Shown here piece after piece: positions 7,007-13,351 of a DNA stretch of 29,562 nt. This DNA comes from Candidatus Aenigmatarchaeota archaeon (lineage in GTDB: Archaea; Aenigmatarchaeota; Aenigmatarchaeia; QMZP01), in the NCBI GenBank assembly GCA_003663445.1, contig QMZZ01000001.1:1-29562 (forward strand), given 5' to 3'. Under the pieces are notes generated by a model. It was not told where the DNA came from. It searched no databases and saw only the letters and a program-made list of their open reading frames with translations. Made by a program: the position numbers and the translations under genes. Position 1 is the first letter of the stretch. The number at the start of each line of letters is the position of its first letter.

Positions 7007-7267
7007 ATGGACGGAGTAAGCCTTCTGACCCTGGTGATAGTCGGCCTTCTGGCCGGCATAGTAAGGGGTCTGGTGGGCTGGCTGAAGTCGAGCAAGAAGG
7101 AGGACTTCGACTGCAAGAAGTTCGGAAGGACCCTGGTTCTGTCCGCCGTCCTCGGAGCGATACTCGGGCTTTACTGGGTGGGAGACCCGAAAAGCCTTTT
7201 CGCGACAGTGTTCCTCGGCGACGTGGTCATAGAGGACGTCCTCAAGGGATTCGTGAGGTCCAAGTGA
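7007..7267 (+). CDS. Small two-span membrane protein
   Basis: An 86-residue protein with two hydrophobic segments, about residues 4-24 (LLTLVIVGLLAGIVRGLVG) and 43-60 (LVLSAVLGAILGLYW), joined by a basic loop with KSSKKEDFDCKKF. The small size and hairpin layout recall holin-like and envelope proteins of archaeal viruses. Its stop overlaps the next start (TGATG). Specific function unknown. Confidence 0.6.
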   Translation: MDGVSLLTLVIVGLLAGIVRGLVGWLKSSKKEDFDCKKFGRTLVLSAVLGAILGLYWVGDPKSLFATVFLGDVVIEDVLKGFVRSK

Positions 7268-7383
7268 TGCCGGACAGGGACGGCAGAGGGCCGAGAAGGG
7301 GATCCTGGATGTGGAGCCAGGGCAGGAGAGGCCCCATGGCCGGGCACCTTCAGGGAAACTGCGCCAGAAAAAGACCCTCTTAA
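7267..7383 (+). CDS. Gly/Arg-rich 38-residue protein, DUF5320-like
   Basis: Starts in a TGATG overlap with the membrane protein gene. The sequence begins MPDRDGRGPRRG and continues with WMWSQGRRGPMAGH and a lone Cys. It resembles the short MPxGDxTGPxG...GRG proteins (DUF5320-like) of unknown role found in archaea and anaerobes. Resemblance is by eye, and the usual Cys pairs are missing. Confidence 0.4.
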   Translation: MPDRDGRGPRRGSWMWSQGRRGPMAGHLQGNCARKRPS

Positions 7384-7508
7384 ATTAACAGCAGAGTTCA
7401 CCAGCTGAAAACCAGACTCCTTTCTTTTCATTATTTTAACTCTGCTTTTCAGGAGATGAACAGCTCCTCGAACCCGGCTATTTTTGGGCGAGTAGTATAT
7501 ATTATATC
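7384..7508. terminator. Convergent intergenic region, probable terminator
   Basis: It separates a plus operon ending at 7383 from a minus operon ending at 7509. A pyrimidine-rich run (CTCCTTTCTTTTC, about 7418-7430) suits archaeal termination on the plus strand. AGCAGAGTT at 7390-7398 and AACTCTGCT at 7438-7446 form an inverted repeat around it. AT-rich TATATATTATAT lies near 7497-7507. No gene seen. Confidence 0.45.
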
Positions 7509-8402
7509 CTACGCCTCGAGGTTGTTCGCCGAGACGGTGTTGGCCCCGTTCACGATTATCTGCCCCGAGGAGTTTCCCATGGCGAGGTTGCCCACTATTA
7601 GGTTGTAGTCGCTCCCGGTCTCCTCGTTTATCCCGTACCTCTGCCTCCCGTCAGTGGAAACCGCCTGGTTACCGACGAGAACGGAGTGCATGGTGTCGCT
7701 CAGCTTTATCCCGTCGGCGAACCCAGAGAAAGCCTGGGAGTTGTTCAGAACCTCGTTGCCCACGAGAACGCACCTCTCGCTCAGGCTGAAATTCATCCCG
7801 TTGAGCCTGTTCAGGCGGATGAAGTTCCCGGCGATCCTGACCCCGTTGGACTGGCTCACCGTCAGCCCGGTTCCGTTCCCGCTCAGGGTGTTCCCGCTCA
7901 GGAGGTTTCCGTCCGCCCTGAAAAGTATGACTCCGATGGAGCAGTCGGTGACAGAGCACCCCTCTATCGAGCAGGCGGTGGTGTTCTCGTCGAAGTATAT
8001 TCCCTCGTCCCTGCAGCCGCTCACCCGGCACCCCCTGACCGCTGAGCCGGTGGTCCCGCTGAAAAATATCCCGTGGGAGGTGGATGTCTGGCCGAACCCG
8101 TTCCCGTCCACGCTCAGGCTGCTTATCAGCACGTTTGAGACCCCAACGCACTTTATCGCATGGTCGTTTGCCCCGTCGTTCAGGTAAACTATCGTCGCCG
8201 GTCCGGACCCGATCAGGCTGACGTTTGACGGGACGACTATGCCCTCGTCTATGCGGTAGGTCCCCTCCTTGATGTAAACCACCCCGCCGGAGGACGGAAG
8301 GCTGTTTATCCCCTCCTGGATGTCCGTGGTGCTCCCGCTCCCGTCAGCCGCCACCAGGACCGTGGCAACCTTGGTGTCCCCGACAATCGACCTGACAGGC
8401 AT
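7509..8402 (-). CDS. Right-handed parallel beta-helix protein
   Basis: A 297-residue protein with a NosD/pectate-lyase-like repeat pattern. It opens with DIQEGINSLPSSGGVVYIKE and GTYRIDEGIVVPSNVSLIGS, typical of the N-terminal cap. About eight or more rungs of 20-24 residues follow, with repeated GNxxSGN and asparagine ladders. Virus proteins of this fold are often receptor-binding or glycan-cleaving spikes. No clear Asp/Arg catalytic set can be assigned. There is no signal peptide or membrane segment. It follows the 100-residue protein by TAATG overlap, which may form its base. Confidence 0.75.
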   Translation of the reverse strand: MPVRSIVGDTKVATVLVAADGSGSTTDIQEGINSLPSSGGVVYIKEGTYRIDEGIVVPSNVSLIGSGPATIVYLNDGANDHAIKCVGVSNVLISSLSVDGNGFGQTSTSHGIFFSGTTGSAVRGCRVSGCRDEGIYFDENTTACSIEGCSVTDCSIGVILFRADGNLLSGNTLSGNGTGLTVSQSNGVRIAGNFIRLNRLNGMNFSLSERCVLVGNEVLNNSQAFSGFADGIKLSDTMHSVLVGNQAVSTDGRQRYGINEETGSDYNLIVGNLAMGNSSGQIIVNGANTVSANNLEA

Positions 8403-8704
8403 TACTCTCCCTCCCGGCGGGCCGAACCTCCCACCGACATCTCCTCGCTCCTCTCGATGAAGAGCTGCATGACCTTCCCGGGCTGGGCGGAGTTCGTCAC
8501 CAAGACGTCCTCAAAATCCATCTCGAAAACTATCATGGAGGGCCAGGTGAGCGGGCTCAGGGGTATGGCCGGGGACGTGGTGCTGTTGAACCTTATGGAC
8601 GCGCTCCCGGTCAGCCTGAAAACCGTCAGGGACTTTCCGGAAATCTTTAGGCTCTTGTTTGTCCTTTCGGTGTCCAGGCGGAGGGTAACGAAGTCGTAGG
8701 CCAT
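8402..8704 (-). CDS. Beta-rich protein before the beta-helix gene
   Basis: A 100-residue protein with strands such as YDFVTLRLDTERTNKSLKI and MIVFEMDFEDVLVTNSA. It ends in an acidic-basic tail and overlaps the beta-helix gene as TAATG. Its size and coupling suggest an adaptor that attaches the beta-helix spike. The ATG at 8704 follows a TATA-like TTTATTAAAA (8724-8733, minus strand) at leaderless spacing. Family unknown. Confidence 0.55.
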   Translation of the reverse strand: MAYDFVTLRLDTERTNKSLKISGKSLTVFRLTGSASIRFNSTTSPAIPLSPLTWPSMIVFEMDFEDVLVTNSAQPGKVMQLFIERSEEMSVGGSARREGE

Positions 8705-8723
8705 ATAAAGAATTTGCTCCCCC

Positions 8724-8733
8724 TTTTAATAAA
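8724..8733 (-). promoter_or_regulatory. TATA-like box for the beta-helix pair
   Basis: TTTATTAAAA on the minus strand, about 20 bases before the ATG at 8704, overlapping the end of the upstream gene. Confidence 0.45.
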
Positions 8734-8926
8734 ACTTCTTGATTCCGAGAACGAAGCTGTCTACCGCGGACTCCTCGTCGTTCCCGTAGAACTCCAGGCC
8801 CCTCCACCTGACCCTGTACCTCCTCTCGGAGAGCTTCTCCACGTGGGCCACGTAGACCTCGCCGTCCACCTCGACGGAAACGGTCTTCCTCTCGAGGACC
8901 GGCCTGTACTCGATGTCGTGGCTCAT
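8726..8926 (-). CDS. Small beta protein, SH3-like
   Basis: A 66-residue protein with several strands (KTVSVEVDGEVYVAHVEK, RRYRVRWRGLEFYG) and no membrane segment. Its start sits in an ATGA overlap with the upstream 36-residue membrane protein gene, which fixes the start at 8926. It resembles a small barrel, but no family is recognised. It may be a cytoplasmic partner of the membrane proteins encoded before it. Confidence 0.5.
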   Translation of the reverse strand: MSHDIEYRPVLERKTVSVEVDGEVYVAHVEKLSERRYRVRWRGLEFYGNDEESAVDSFVLGIKKFY

Positions 8927-9033
8927 TTCTCGTATATTTTTAGCCTCTTGTAGATTTCCTTCTCCTTCTCCTCGTCCGGGTCCCCCAAAACGGACATCGC
9001 GATTCCAACCCCGACAAAAAGCCACCAGATCAT
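8923..9033 (-). CDS. Mini membrane protein, single span
   Basis: A 36-residue protein with a hydrophobic N-terminus (IWWLFVGVGIAMSVLG) followed by a charged helix (DEEKEKEIYKRLKIYEK). ATGA overlaps at both ends place it firmly in the operon. Its layout suggests a membrane anchor with a cytoplasmic helix. Function unknown. Confidence 0.6.
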   Translation of the reverse strand: MIWWLFVGVGIAMSVLGDPDEEKEKEIYKRLKIYEK

Positions 9034-9227
9034 ATCAGAAGGTTGGCTATCAGGGCCAGGAGCAGGGCGGTGTTAAAGCCGAACATGACCTTGGTTATTA
9101 TGTCGAGCTTTCCCTCCACCCTGCCGAGCCTTTTCTCGACGTCGCCTATCCTGTCGTGAAGGCTGACCACGCTTCTCAGCACAGCCTCCCCGTGGGATTC
9201 CATCGGGCAGTCCTTCTTCCCTTTCAT
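9030..9227 (-). CDS. Coiled-coil plus membrane-tail protein, XhlA/holin-like
   Basis: A 65-residue protein. Residues about 15-45 form a coiled coil (DRIGDVEKRLGRVEGKLDII), followed by a C-terminal span (FGFNTALLLALIANLLI). This layout matches phage XhlA-type proteins, which sit at the membrane and help lysis. The coupled start in an ATGA overlap fixes 9227. A holin or egress role is possible; a structural anchor is the alternative. Confidence 0.55.
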   Translation of the reverse strand: MKGKKDCPMESHGEAVLRSVVSLHDRIGDVEKRLGRVEGKLDIITKVMFGFNTALLLALIANLLI

Positions 9228-9376
9228 AGCCTCTCCATGGCCACGCCTATCAGCAGGATCAGGAAGGCGAGGAACATCGCCCAGTAGGACCACTCCTTGC
9301 CGTAGCCCATCAGGGACGCCAGCGCCGACGCAGTCGAGGCCCAGAGGGTTATCCCCCTTACAGGAGTCGTTTTCAT
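9224..9376 (-). CDS. Small two-span membrane protein
   Basis: A 50-residue protein with a weakly hydrophobic first segment (ITLWASTASALASLMGY) and a strong second one (YWAMFLAFLILLIGVAM). It begins a new transcript: TTTTTAAATTT (9396-9406) stands about 20 bases before the ATG, with no Shine-Dalgarno sequence. It ends by ATGA overlap with the XhlA-like gene. Function unknown. Confidence 0.6.
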   Translation of the reverse strand: MKTTPVRGITLWASTASALASLMGYGKEWSYWAMFLAFLILLIGVAMERL

Positions 9377-9410
9377 ATTAAATTTTGGGTTTTCCCTTTT
9401 TAAATTTCGT
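9377..9410 (-). promoter_or_regulatory. Leaderless promoter
   Basis: AAATTTAAAAA on the minus strand at 9396-9406, at leaderless distance from the ATG at 9376. Confidence 0.6.
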
Positions 9411-9542
9411 TTAAACCTCGTATCTTCTGGACGACAGAACCACCCCCACGTTTGTCATCAGCCACAGCCACCAGGGGTTGAAATACTCCAGCCTCTCCTC
9501 CGAGGCCACCGTCACCGTCCTGGCGGAGTCTAAAACATCCAT
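9411..9542 (-). CDS. Mini membrane protein, single span
   Basis: A 43-residue protein with a polar N-terminus (SARTVTVASEERLEYF), then a Trp-rich hydrophobic stretch (NPWWLWLMTNVGVVLSS) and a basic end. The start overlaps the end of the upstream 55-residue gene by 13 bases. The NPWW motif recalls the ALPWWALAM tail of the 146-residue protein at 11749-12189. Function unknown. Confidence 0.55.
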   Translation of the reverse strand: MDVLDSARTVTVASEERLEYFNPWWLWLMTNVGVVLSSRRYEV

Positions 9543-9697
9543 CCCATCATACCTCCCGCAACCGCCCCGGCTGAAATGAGGCTCAAATAGTAGCCGGAGG
9601 GATTGGCAACCTCTCCAGAGGCAACCTTAGAGCTGGCTATCATGAATGCTGACAGGGCTCCCAAAATCGCTCCCCCAACTATCTTTTTGGCTTCCAT
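9530..9697 (-). CDS. Small Gly/Ala-rich two-span membrane protein
   Basis: A 55-residue protein with two Gly/Ala-rich hydrophobic segments, about residues 6-22 (IVGGAILGALSAFMIAS) and 38-55 (LSLISAGAVAGGMMGW). The start is fixed by a TGATG overlap with the Ig-like gene. Tight Gly/Ala-rich hairpins like this are found in membrane-embedded virion proteins, including spindle-virus coat proteins, though those are longer. Role unproven. Confidence 0.6.
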   Translation of the reverse strand: MEAKKIVGGAILGALSAFMIASSKVASGEVANPSGYYLSLISAGAVAGGMMGWMF

Positions 9698-10011
9698 CAC
9701 TCCACGTGACCGGCTTCCACCCTTATCGTGAGGTCCCTACCGGGCATCGTCAGGGACCAGGTGAAGATGGTTTCCTGGCCAACGTCGAGAACGGCCTCCT
9801 GCCTCGCCCCTATCTCGGTGTTGTCGTAGGTGTCCACGAGCCTGCACCAGATGGTGTCGGAGGCCTCTCCGTCGTTCCTGACGGTCACGTTCACCGTTAT
9901 CGTCTCTCCCTCGTGGGCCGTCGAGGGGGCTGAAACGCTGACTATGGTCGCGAACCCCTCGAGCAGAAGGGTTATGGTAAATTCTTGGGTGGAGTCTATT
10001 ATGTCGGCCAT
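9697..10011 (-). CDS. Stand-alone Ig-like (CARDB-type) protein
   Basis: A 104-residue protein. After about 20 residues it consists of one Ig-like domain: HEGETITVNVTVRNDGEASD, then TIWCRLVDTYDNTEIGARQE, ending LTMPGRDLTIRVEAGHVE. It is a close relative of the C-terminal domain of the 298-residue protein at 6078-6974. Such domains mediate surface adhesion or assembly. It lacks a signal peptide or span, so it must reach the particle by binding others. The leaderless ATG follows TATTTAAAAA (10031-10040). Confidence 0.65.
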   Translation of the reverse strand: MADIIDSTQEFTITLLLEGFATIVSVSAPSTAHEGETITVNVTVRNDGEASDTIWCRLVDTYDNTEIGARQEAVLDVGQETIFTWSLTMPGRDLTIRVEAGHVE

Positions 10012-10042
10012 ATTAAGACTTTGACCTGCCTATTTAAAAAGC
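10012..10042 (-). promoter_or_regulatory. Leaderless promoter for the Ig-like gene
   Basis: TTTTTAAATA on the minus strand at 10031-10040, about 20 bases from the ATG at 10011. Confidence 0.65.
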
Positions 10043-10822
10043 TTAGGAGACGGTCACCCTGTATCCCCAGTGGGCCCTCGACTCCTGTATTTTGGCGTAC
10101 TCGTAAAGAACCCCTGCGGGCTGGGGCGGCGAGTAGTAGAAGTACCAGTTTATGCGGCTGCAGTCCGCAGGCGGGGAAATGTTTTCCTGCTCGAAGTACC
10201 ACGTCCAGATGTTGCTCGGATCCTCTCCGGACTGCTCGGTAACGACCACCCTGACCTTCGGCGAGGAGAAGCAGTTTGTGTCGAAGCAGAAGTACATGTA
10301 ATCGTTCACGGAGAAATCGGTGGTCAGGTCCCTACATCCAGCCGAGTAGCTCTTTCCAGAAACCATGTTGCTTACAGAGACGGTGGACGGGTTCTCGAAA
10401 GGAATCACGTTCAACACGGCATCCGCCTCTCCGGATGCTCCCGTGTCGGTGGTGAACCTGATCTTCAGAGGATTATTTCCGGCCACGGTCATGGCAGGTA
10501 TGGTGAAACTTCCTGATGTGGACTTTTCCTCGCCTGGGCTCAGGAAAAGCGAAGGCAAGTCCAGAAGCTTCCTCTCGATCCCGTCCTCGTCGATTAAAAC
10601 CACGTCAGGGTAAACCCGAACTTCCGAGTCCGTTCCGTTTCTTATCGAAACCTCGACCCCGACCGTGTCCCCCCTCTGGCCCTGCCCGACGCTGATCCCG
10701 GTTACCTCCACCTCTCCGGGAGGAGATGGGGGAGCGGGAGCTGCCCTGACCCTTGACAGAAGCAGAAGTGCTATTGCTCCTGCTCCCGCTCCCACAACCA
10801 AGGCAGCTTTTTTAGTATCCAT
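10043..10822 (-). CDS. Membrane-anchored Ig-like surface protein
   Basis: A 259-residue protein. I chose ATG 10822 (MDTKKAALVV) because it overlaps the upstream stop by 11 bases and directly precedes a hydrophobic anchor (ALVVGAGAGAIALLLLSRV). An Ala/Pro linker follows (APAPPSPPGE). Residues about 38-140 form an Ig/CARDB-like domain (GQRGDTVGVEVSIRNG). The second half (140-259) is a different beta-rich domain with four Cys (YSAGCRDL, YFCFDTNCF, PADCSR), likely disulphide bonded outside the cell. Probably an envelope spike or an exposed membrane protein. Confidence 0.6.
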   Translation of the reverse strand: MDTKKAALVVGAGAGAIALLLLSRVRAAPAPPSPPGEVEVTGISVGQGQRGDTVGVEVSIRNGTDSEVRVYPDVVLIDEDGIERKLLDLPSLFLSPGEEKSTSGSFTIPAMTVAGNNPLKIRFTTDTGASGEADAVLNVIPFENPSTVSVSNMVSGKSYSAGCRDLTTDFSVNDYMYFCFDTNCFSSPKVRVVVTEQSGEDPSNIWTWYFEQENISPPADCSRINWYFYYSPPQPAGVLYEYAKIQESRAHWGYRVTVS

Positions 10823-11078
10823 ACCTGATTTCCCGGCAGGGCGAGGACGAGACCTGAACCTGGGCCTCCCTCGGCCCGGCAACGCTGAAGATCAGGCCGG
10901 AAACGAAGGTCGAGGCCATGACGGAGAGAAAAATCTGCCTAATCCTTTCCTCCCTCTCGGACTTCTCTATTTTCGGGTAGCCGAGGGCCTCTGGCCATGG
11001 GAACTTTCCGGTTATCCACGAGACTATCACCGCGGTTATCGTTCCCGTGACCAGGCTCGGCAGGAGTATGTTGTCCAT
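10812..11078 (-). CDS. Two-span membrane protein
   Basis: An 88-residue protein with spans about residues 5-22 (LLPSLVTGTITAVIVSWIT) and 48-67 (IFLSVMASTFVSGLIFSVAG), joined by a charged loop (KIEKSEREERIRQ). The start at 11078 lies two bases after the upstream stop. Its layout matches the preceding 81-residue protein, including the shared GxFP/GDLP after the first span, so the two may be paralogues. Confidence 0.6.
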   Translation of the reverse strand: MDNILLPSLVTGTITAVIVSWITGKFPWPEALGYPKIEKSEREERIRQIFLSVMASTFVSGLIFSVAGPREAQVQVSSSPCREIRYGY

Positions 11079-11080
11079 GG

Positions 11081-11326
11081 CTATATGTACTCGGGGGGAA
11101 CCGCGACCCTTCTCAGGACCGAAACCTGGGCGGCCTCGGCGGGCCTGGGGGCTGCCATCGCCATCAGGGCGAGGCCAGCCACGGTAACCAGGGAGTAGGA
11201 TGCTATCCTCCTGACCTTCTCCGAGGTGACCTCCTTGGGCTCTCCCTTCACAGGGAGGTCCCCGGACAGCCACGCCCCGACCAGGGGTATTCCTATCCCG
11301 CCTATGATCACTCCTGCCCAGCTCAT
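11081..11326 (-). CDS. Two-span membrane protein
   Basis: An 81-residue protein. The start is set by an ATGA overlap with the 135-residue gene. First span: WAGVIIGGIGIPLVGAWLSG. Second span: SYSLVTVAGLALMAMAA, after a charged loop (KGEPKEVTSEKVRR). The loop-and-span plan resembles the neighbour at 10812-11078. A small envelope protein is likely. Confidence 0.6.
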   Translation of the reverse strand: MSWAGVIIGGIGIPLVGAWLSGDLPVKGEPKEVTSEKVRRIASYSLVTVAGLALMAMAAPRPAEAAQVSVLRRVAVPPEYI

Positions 11327-11730
11327 GCTCTCGCCTCCATGCTTTCTATCGAAACCGAGTATCCGGTAGAGGAAACGTTGAGAAGCCCGTAGCACTTCGC
11401 CGAGGCCCACCTCTGCGAGTAGTCTCCAGCCTCCCAGTCAGCCTTCGACCTCCAGACCTCGACTATCCAGTCTATGCTCCTTCCTGCCCAGTCAGAGGGG
11501 ACCCCGTCGGTGAACTGGCAGATGAAGGTTCTCGTCCCCCCGGGCGGAACCGAGGATGTGGATTCAAAGCTACACCAAGCCCCTGCTCCCGCTGCAACGC
11601 TCAGAACGAAGAAACCCCGCGGCAGGTCGACGGTTCCGGTGTTTTTAATGGTAGCCCAGACCTCTATGTACTGCCCTGGGCTTACGTTGGCCGATCTGCA
11701 GGTCGTGTATATCTCGACTTCCGGACTCAT
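11323..11730 (-). CDS. Ig-like protein with disulphide cysteines
   Basis: A 135-residue protein with a CARDB-type pattern: VSPGQYIEVWATIKNTGTVD, then PRGFFVLSVAAG and VPPGGTRTFICQFTDG. It contains four Cys (near residues 11, 53, 71 and 115), suggesting disulphides. A second beta region at the end (WIVEVWRSKADWE...YSQRWASAKCYG) resembles the C-terminal half of the 259-residue protein (WYFEQENI...). It has no anchor of its own, but is coupled to two membrane proteins. Leaderless ATG after a clear TATA box. Confidence 0.6.
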   Translation of the reverse strand: MSPEVEIYTTCRSANVSPGQYIEVWATIKNTGTVDLPRGFFVLSVAAGAGAWCSFESTSSVPPGGTRTFICQFTDGVPSDWAGRSIDWIVEVWRSKADWEAGDYSQRWASAKCYGLLNVSSTGYSVSIESMEARA

Positions 11731-11760
11731 ATTTATTTTTAGCCTTTTTTATTTAAATCC
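11731..11760 (-). promoter_or_regulatory. Leaderless promoter
   Basis: GATTTAAATAAA on the minus strand at 11748-11759, about 18 bases before the ATG at 11730. It overlaps the stop of the upstream gene. Confidence 0.65.
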
Positions 11761-12189
11761 CCCCTGTGATATCAGGGTTCCGGCGGCCAGCATAGCCAAG
11801 GCCCACCAGGGCAGGGCAAACGCCACCGCCTTCCTGGTGCTCTCTATGGTTATTTCCATGGAGTCGTCGTAAACTTTCTGGGAGTCCTCGAGGTGACCGA
11901 GCTCTACCTTCAGCCTCCAGTCCCTCTCCGGCATGGTGAAGGGCGGGTCGTTCCAGAGGGTTCCGCTGTGGCCCGCTGGCAGTTTCACCTGATCTATGGA
12001 GATGCCCCAGACAACCTCCCCGGTGTCGAGGTCGGTTATCCTCGCGCACAGATAGCCGCTCTCGTCCCCGGCGTTCAGCCAGTCTATGTATACCGTGACC
12101 GGCCCCCCGGGGTCGCACCTTCCCTCGGTTTCCTGGCCCTCAACCTGACCGACTGCCCTGATTCCGGTTATCAAGAACCTCGCTGGCAT
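11749..12189 (-). CDS. Ig-like protein with C-terminal membrane tail
   Basis: A 146-residue protein. Residues about 20-115 form an Ig/CARDB-type domain (GPVTVYIDWLNAGDESGYLC, then ARITDLDTGEVVW, FTMPERDWRLKVELGHLED), clearly related to the domains at 6078 and 9697 through the MPxRDxxxxVExGH motif. A C-terminal span follows (FALPWWALAMLAAGTLI). It starts in a TGATG overlap with the 49-residue anchor gene. It may be the outer domain of a two-chain surface protein. Confidence 0.6.
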   Translation of the reverse strand: MPARFLITGIRAVGQVEGQETEGRCDPGGPVTVYIDWLNAGDESGYLCARITDLDTGEVVWGISIDQVKLPAGHSGTLWNDPPFTMPERDWRLKVELGHLEDSQKVYDDSMEITIESTRKAVAFALPWWALAMLAAGTLISQGGFK

Positions 12190-12338
12190 CAGGTCTTCAC
12201 CTCCATGCTCACTATTTCAGCCGAAACCTCTCCGGGAGGAGGCGGAGGAGAGGGAGCGGTAGGCCTGAAAAGGTACCATATAAGCACCACTACCGCTATC
12301 GGGACCGAAATTGCCAGGACATCCTTTGCCGTTACCAT
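12189..12338 (-). CDS. Mini membrane anchor with proline-rich tail
   Basis: A 49-residue protein: an N-terminal span (VLAISVPIAVVVLIWYLF), then a Pro-rich linker (PTAPSPPPPPGEV) and a short strand (SAEIVSMEVKT). The plan matches the start of the 259-residue protein (anchor, APAPPSPPGEV, strand), as if cut off where the Ig domain begins. Its stop overlaps the next start (TGATG). GGAGGT lies four bases before its ATG. It may be an anchor half split from the Ig domain next door. Confidence 0.6.
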   Translation of the reverse strand: MVTAKDVLAISVPIAVVVLIWYLFRPTAPSPPPPPGEVSAEIVSMEVKT

Positions 12339-12339
12339 T

Positions 12340-13308
12340 CTACCTCCTTATGAAGCTTATCACCGAGGCGGCCAGGCCCACTATCGCTATAACCATGAGG
12401 GCCTCTATCACCTTCGGTATCATCTCCATTATGCTGTGCTGGACCTCTGTGGCCTTCTCATAGCCTTCCTTCTGGTAGGCGAGCAGGGTCTGGCATGTCC
12501 TGTCTATGGCCTCGAGGTACGGCTGACACTGATCCATGGTCAGGCCCTGCTCCTGGCACGCTCTGATCTGGCTCTCCCTCATTTCCTGGCACTGCTGGAG
12601 GGCGGCCTCCAGGTGGGCATAGTAGGAGTCCAGGGTGAGCTTGTTTATCAGGGCAGGGAAAACGAAAACCCCGTAGGCGGTTATCACGGCGAGGATGGCT
12701 ATTATCAGGTAGGCTATGACAGGGGCCAGCATGGCCCTCGCCTGGCCGTAGGGAACGGTGGTGTAGACGTTCAGGTAAACGAGCTCGTCCGTGACCGGTA
12801 TCACGCTCCTGACCCTCGGCTCGTATCCGCTTGCCAGAAGCTCGTCCCCCATCCTGTTCAAGACGTCGGTAACGAGCTGGTTGGGAATGTACCCGTCGGT
12901 GGCGGCGAGAACCGTCTGGAACCTCACTATGTCGTATTCCTTGCTCCTGTTCGCAAACCTGCCGACTATAACGGTCATTATGTCGTAGGTGTCCAGAAGG
13001 TGCCACCCAGCACAGCTCATGACCCTGTAACCGTAGAATGTTCTGTCCTGAATGACTATCTTCTTGTAGTCCACCGGGGTTATCTCCCTGAAAACCCCGT
13101 TTTTAACCAGGTAGTCGTAAACCCTGTTGGCTTCCTGGGCACCAACCACGATTATGAGGTCGGCATCCGTGTCGAAGGGAAATTCCGACGTCTGAACGAT
13201 CTCCACCGGGTATCCCTTCAGCTCGAGCAGCAGCTTCAGGTCCCAGGCGGTGCCCGAATCTGTCGAGGAATCGTACTGTATTAGAATCTTTTCGGCGTAG
13301 TAGGCCAT
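12340..13308 (-). CDS. Membrane protein with N-terminal domain and Cys-rich helical hairpin
   Basis: A 322-residue protein, first in the long minus operon. Residues 1-75 look alpha/beta, with DADLIIVVGAQEANRVYDYL recalling the IIVVGGPxxN signature of S-layer or cell-wall-binding type-2 repeats. Spans lie at about 195-222 (LAPVIAYLIIAILAVITAYG) and 298-318 (VIEALMVIAIVGLAASVI). Between them is a helical hairpin with four Cys spaced about 10 residues apart (QQCQEM, RACQEQ, DQCQP, RTCQT), fit for two disulphides. A fusion or host-attachment role is possible but not shown. Confidence 0.6.
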   Translation of the reverse strand: MAYYAEKILIQYDSSTDSGTAWDLKLLLELKGYPVEIVQTSEFPFDTDADLIIVVGAQEANRVYDYLVKNGVFREITPVDYKKIVIQDRTFYGYRVMSCAGWHLLDTYDIMTVIVGRFANRSKEYDIVRFQTVLAATDGYIPNQLVTDVLNRMGDELLASGYEPRVRSVIPVTDELVYLNVYTTVPYGQARAMLAPVIAYLIIAILAVITAYGVFVFPALINKLTLDSYYAHLEAALQQCQEMRESQIRACQEQGLTMDQCQPYLEAIDRTCQTLLAYQKEGYEKATEVQHSIMEMIPKVIEALMVIAIVGLAASVISFIRR

Positions 13309-13351
13309 ATTAAAGGTTTGGGTTTTTTAAATAAAAAACCCCACTATAAAT
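13309..13351. promoter_or_regulatory. Palindromic bidirectional promoter
   Basis: GGTTTTTTAAATAAAAAACC at 13321-13340 is a near-perfect palindrome whose centre reads as a TATA box on both strands. ATGs lie on each side at 13308 (minus) and 13352 (plus), both at leaderless distance (about 11-20 bases from the palindrome). Confidence 0.7.

Noticed and set aside
11893..13284. A 463-residue plus-strand open frame
   Set aside because: It is antisense to several well-supported, coupled minus-strand genes with membrane segments and ribosome-binding sites; its own sequence is Gly/Val/His-rich without a fold pattern.
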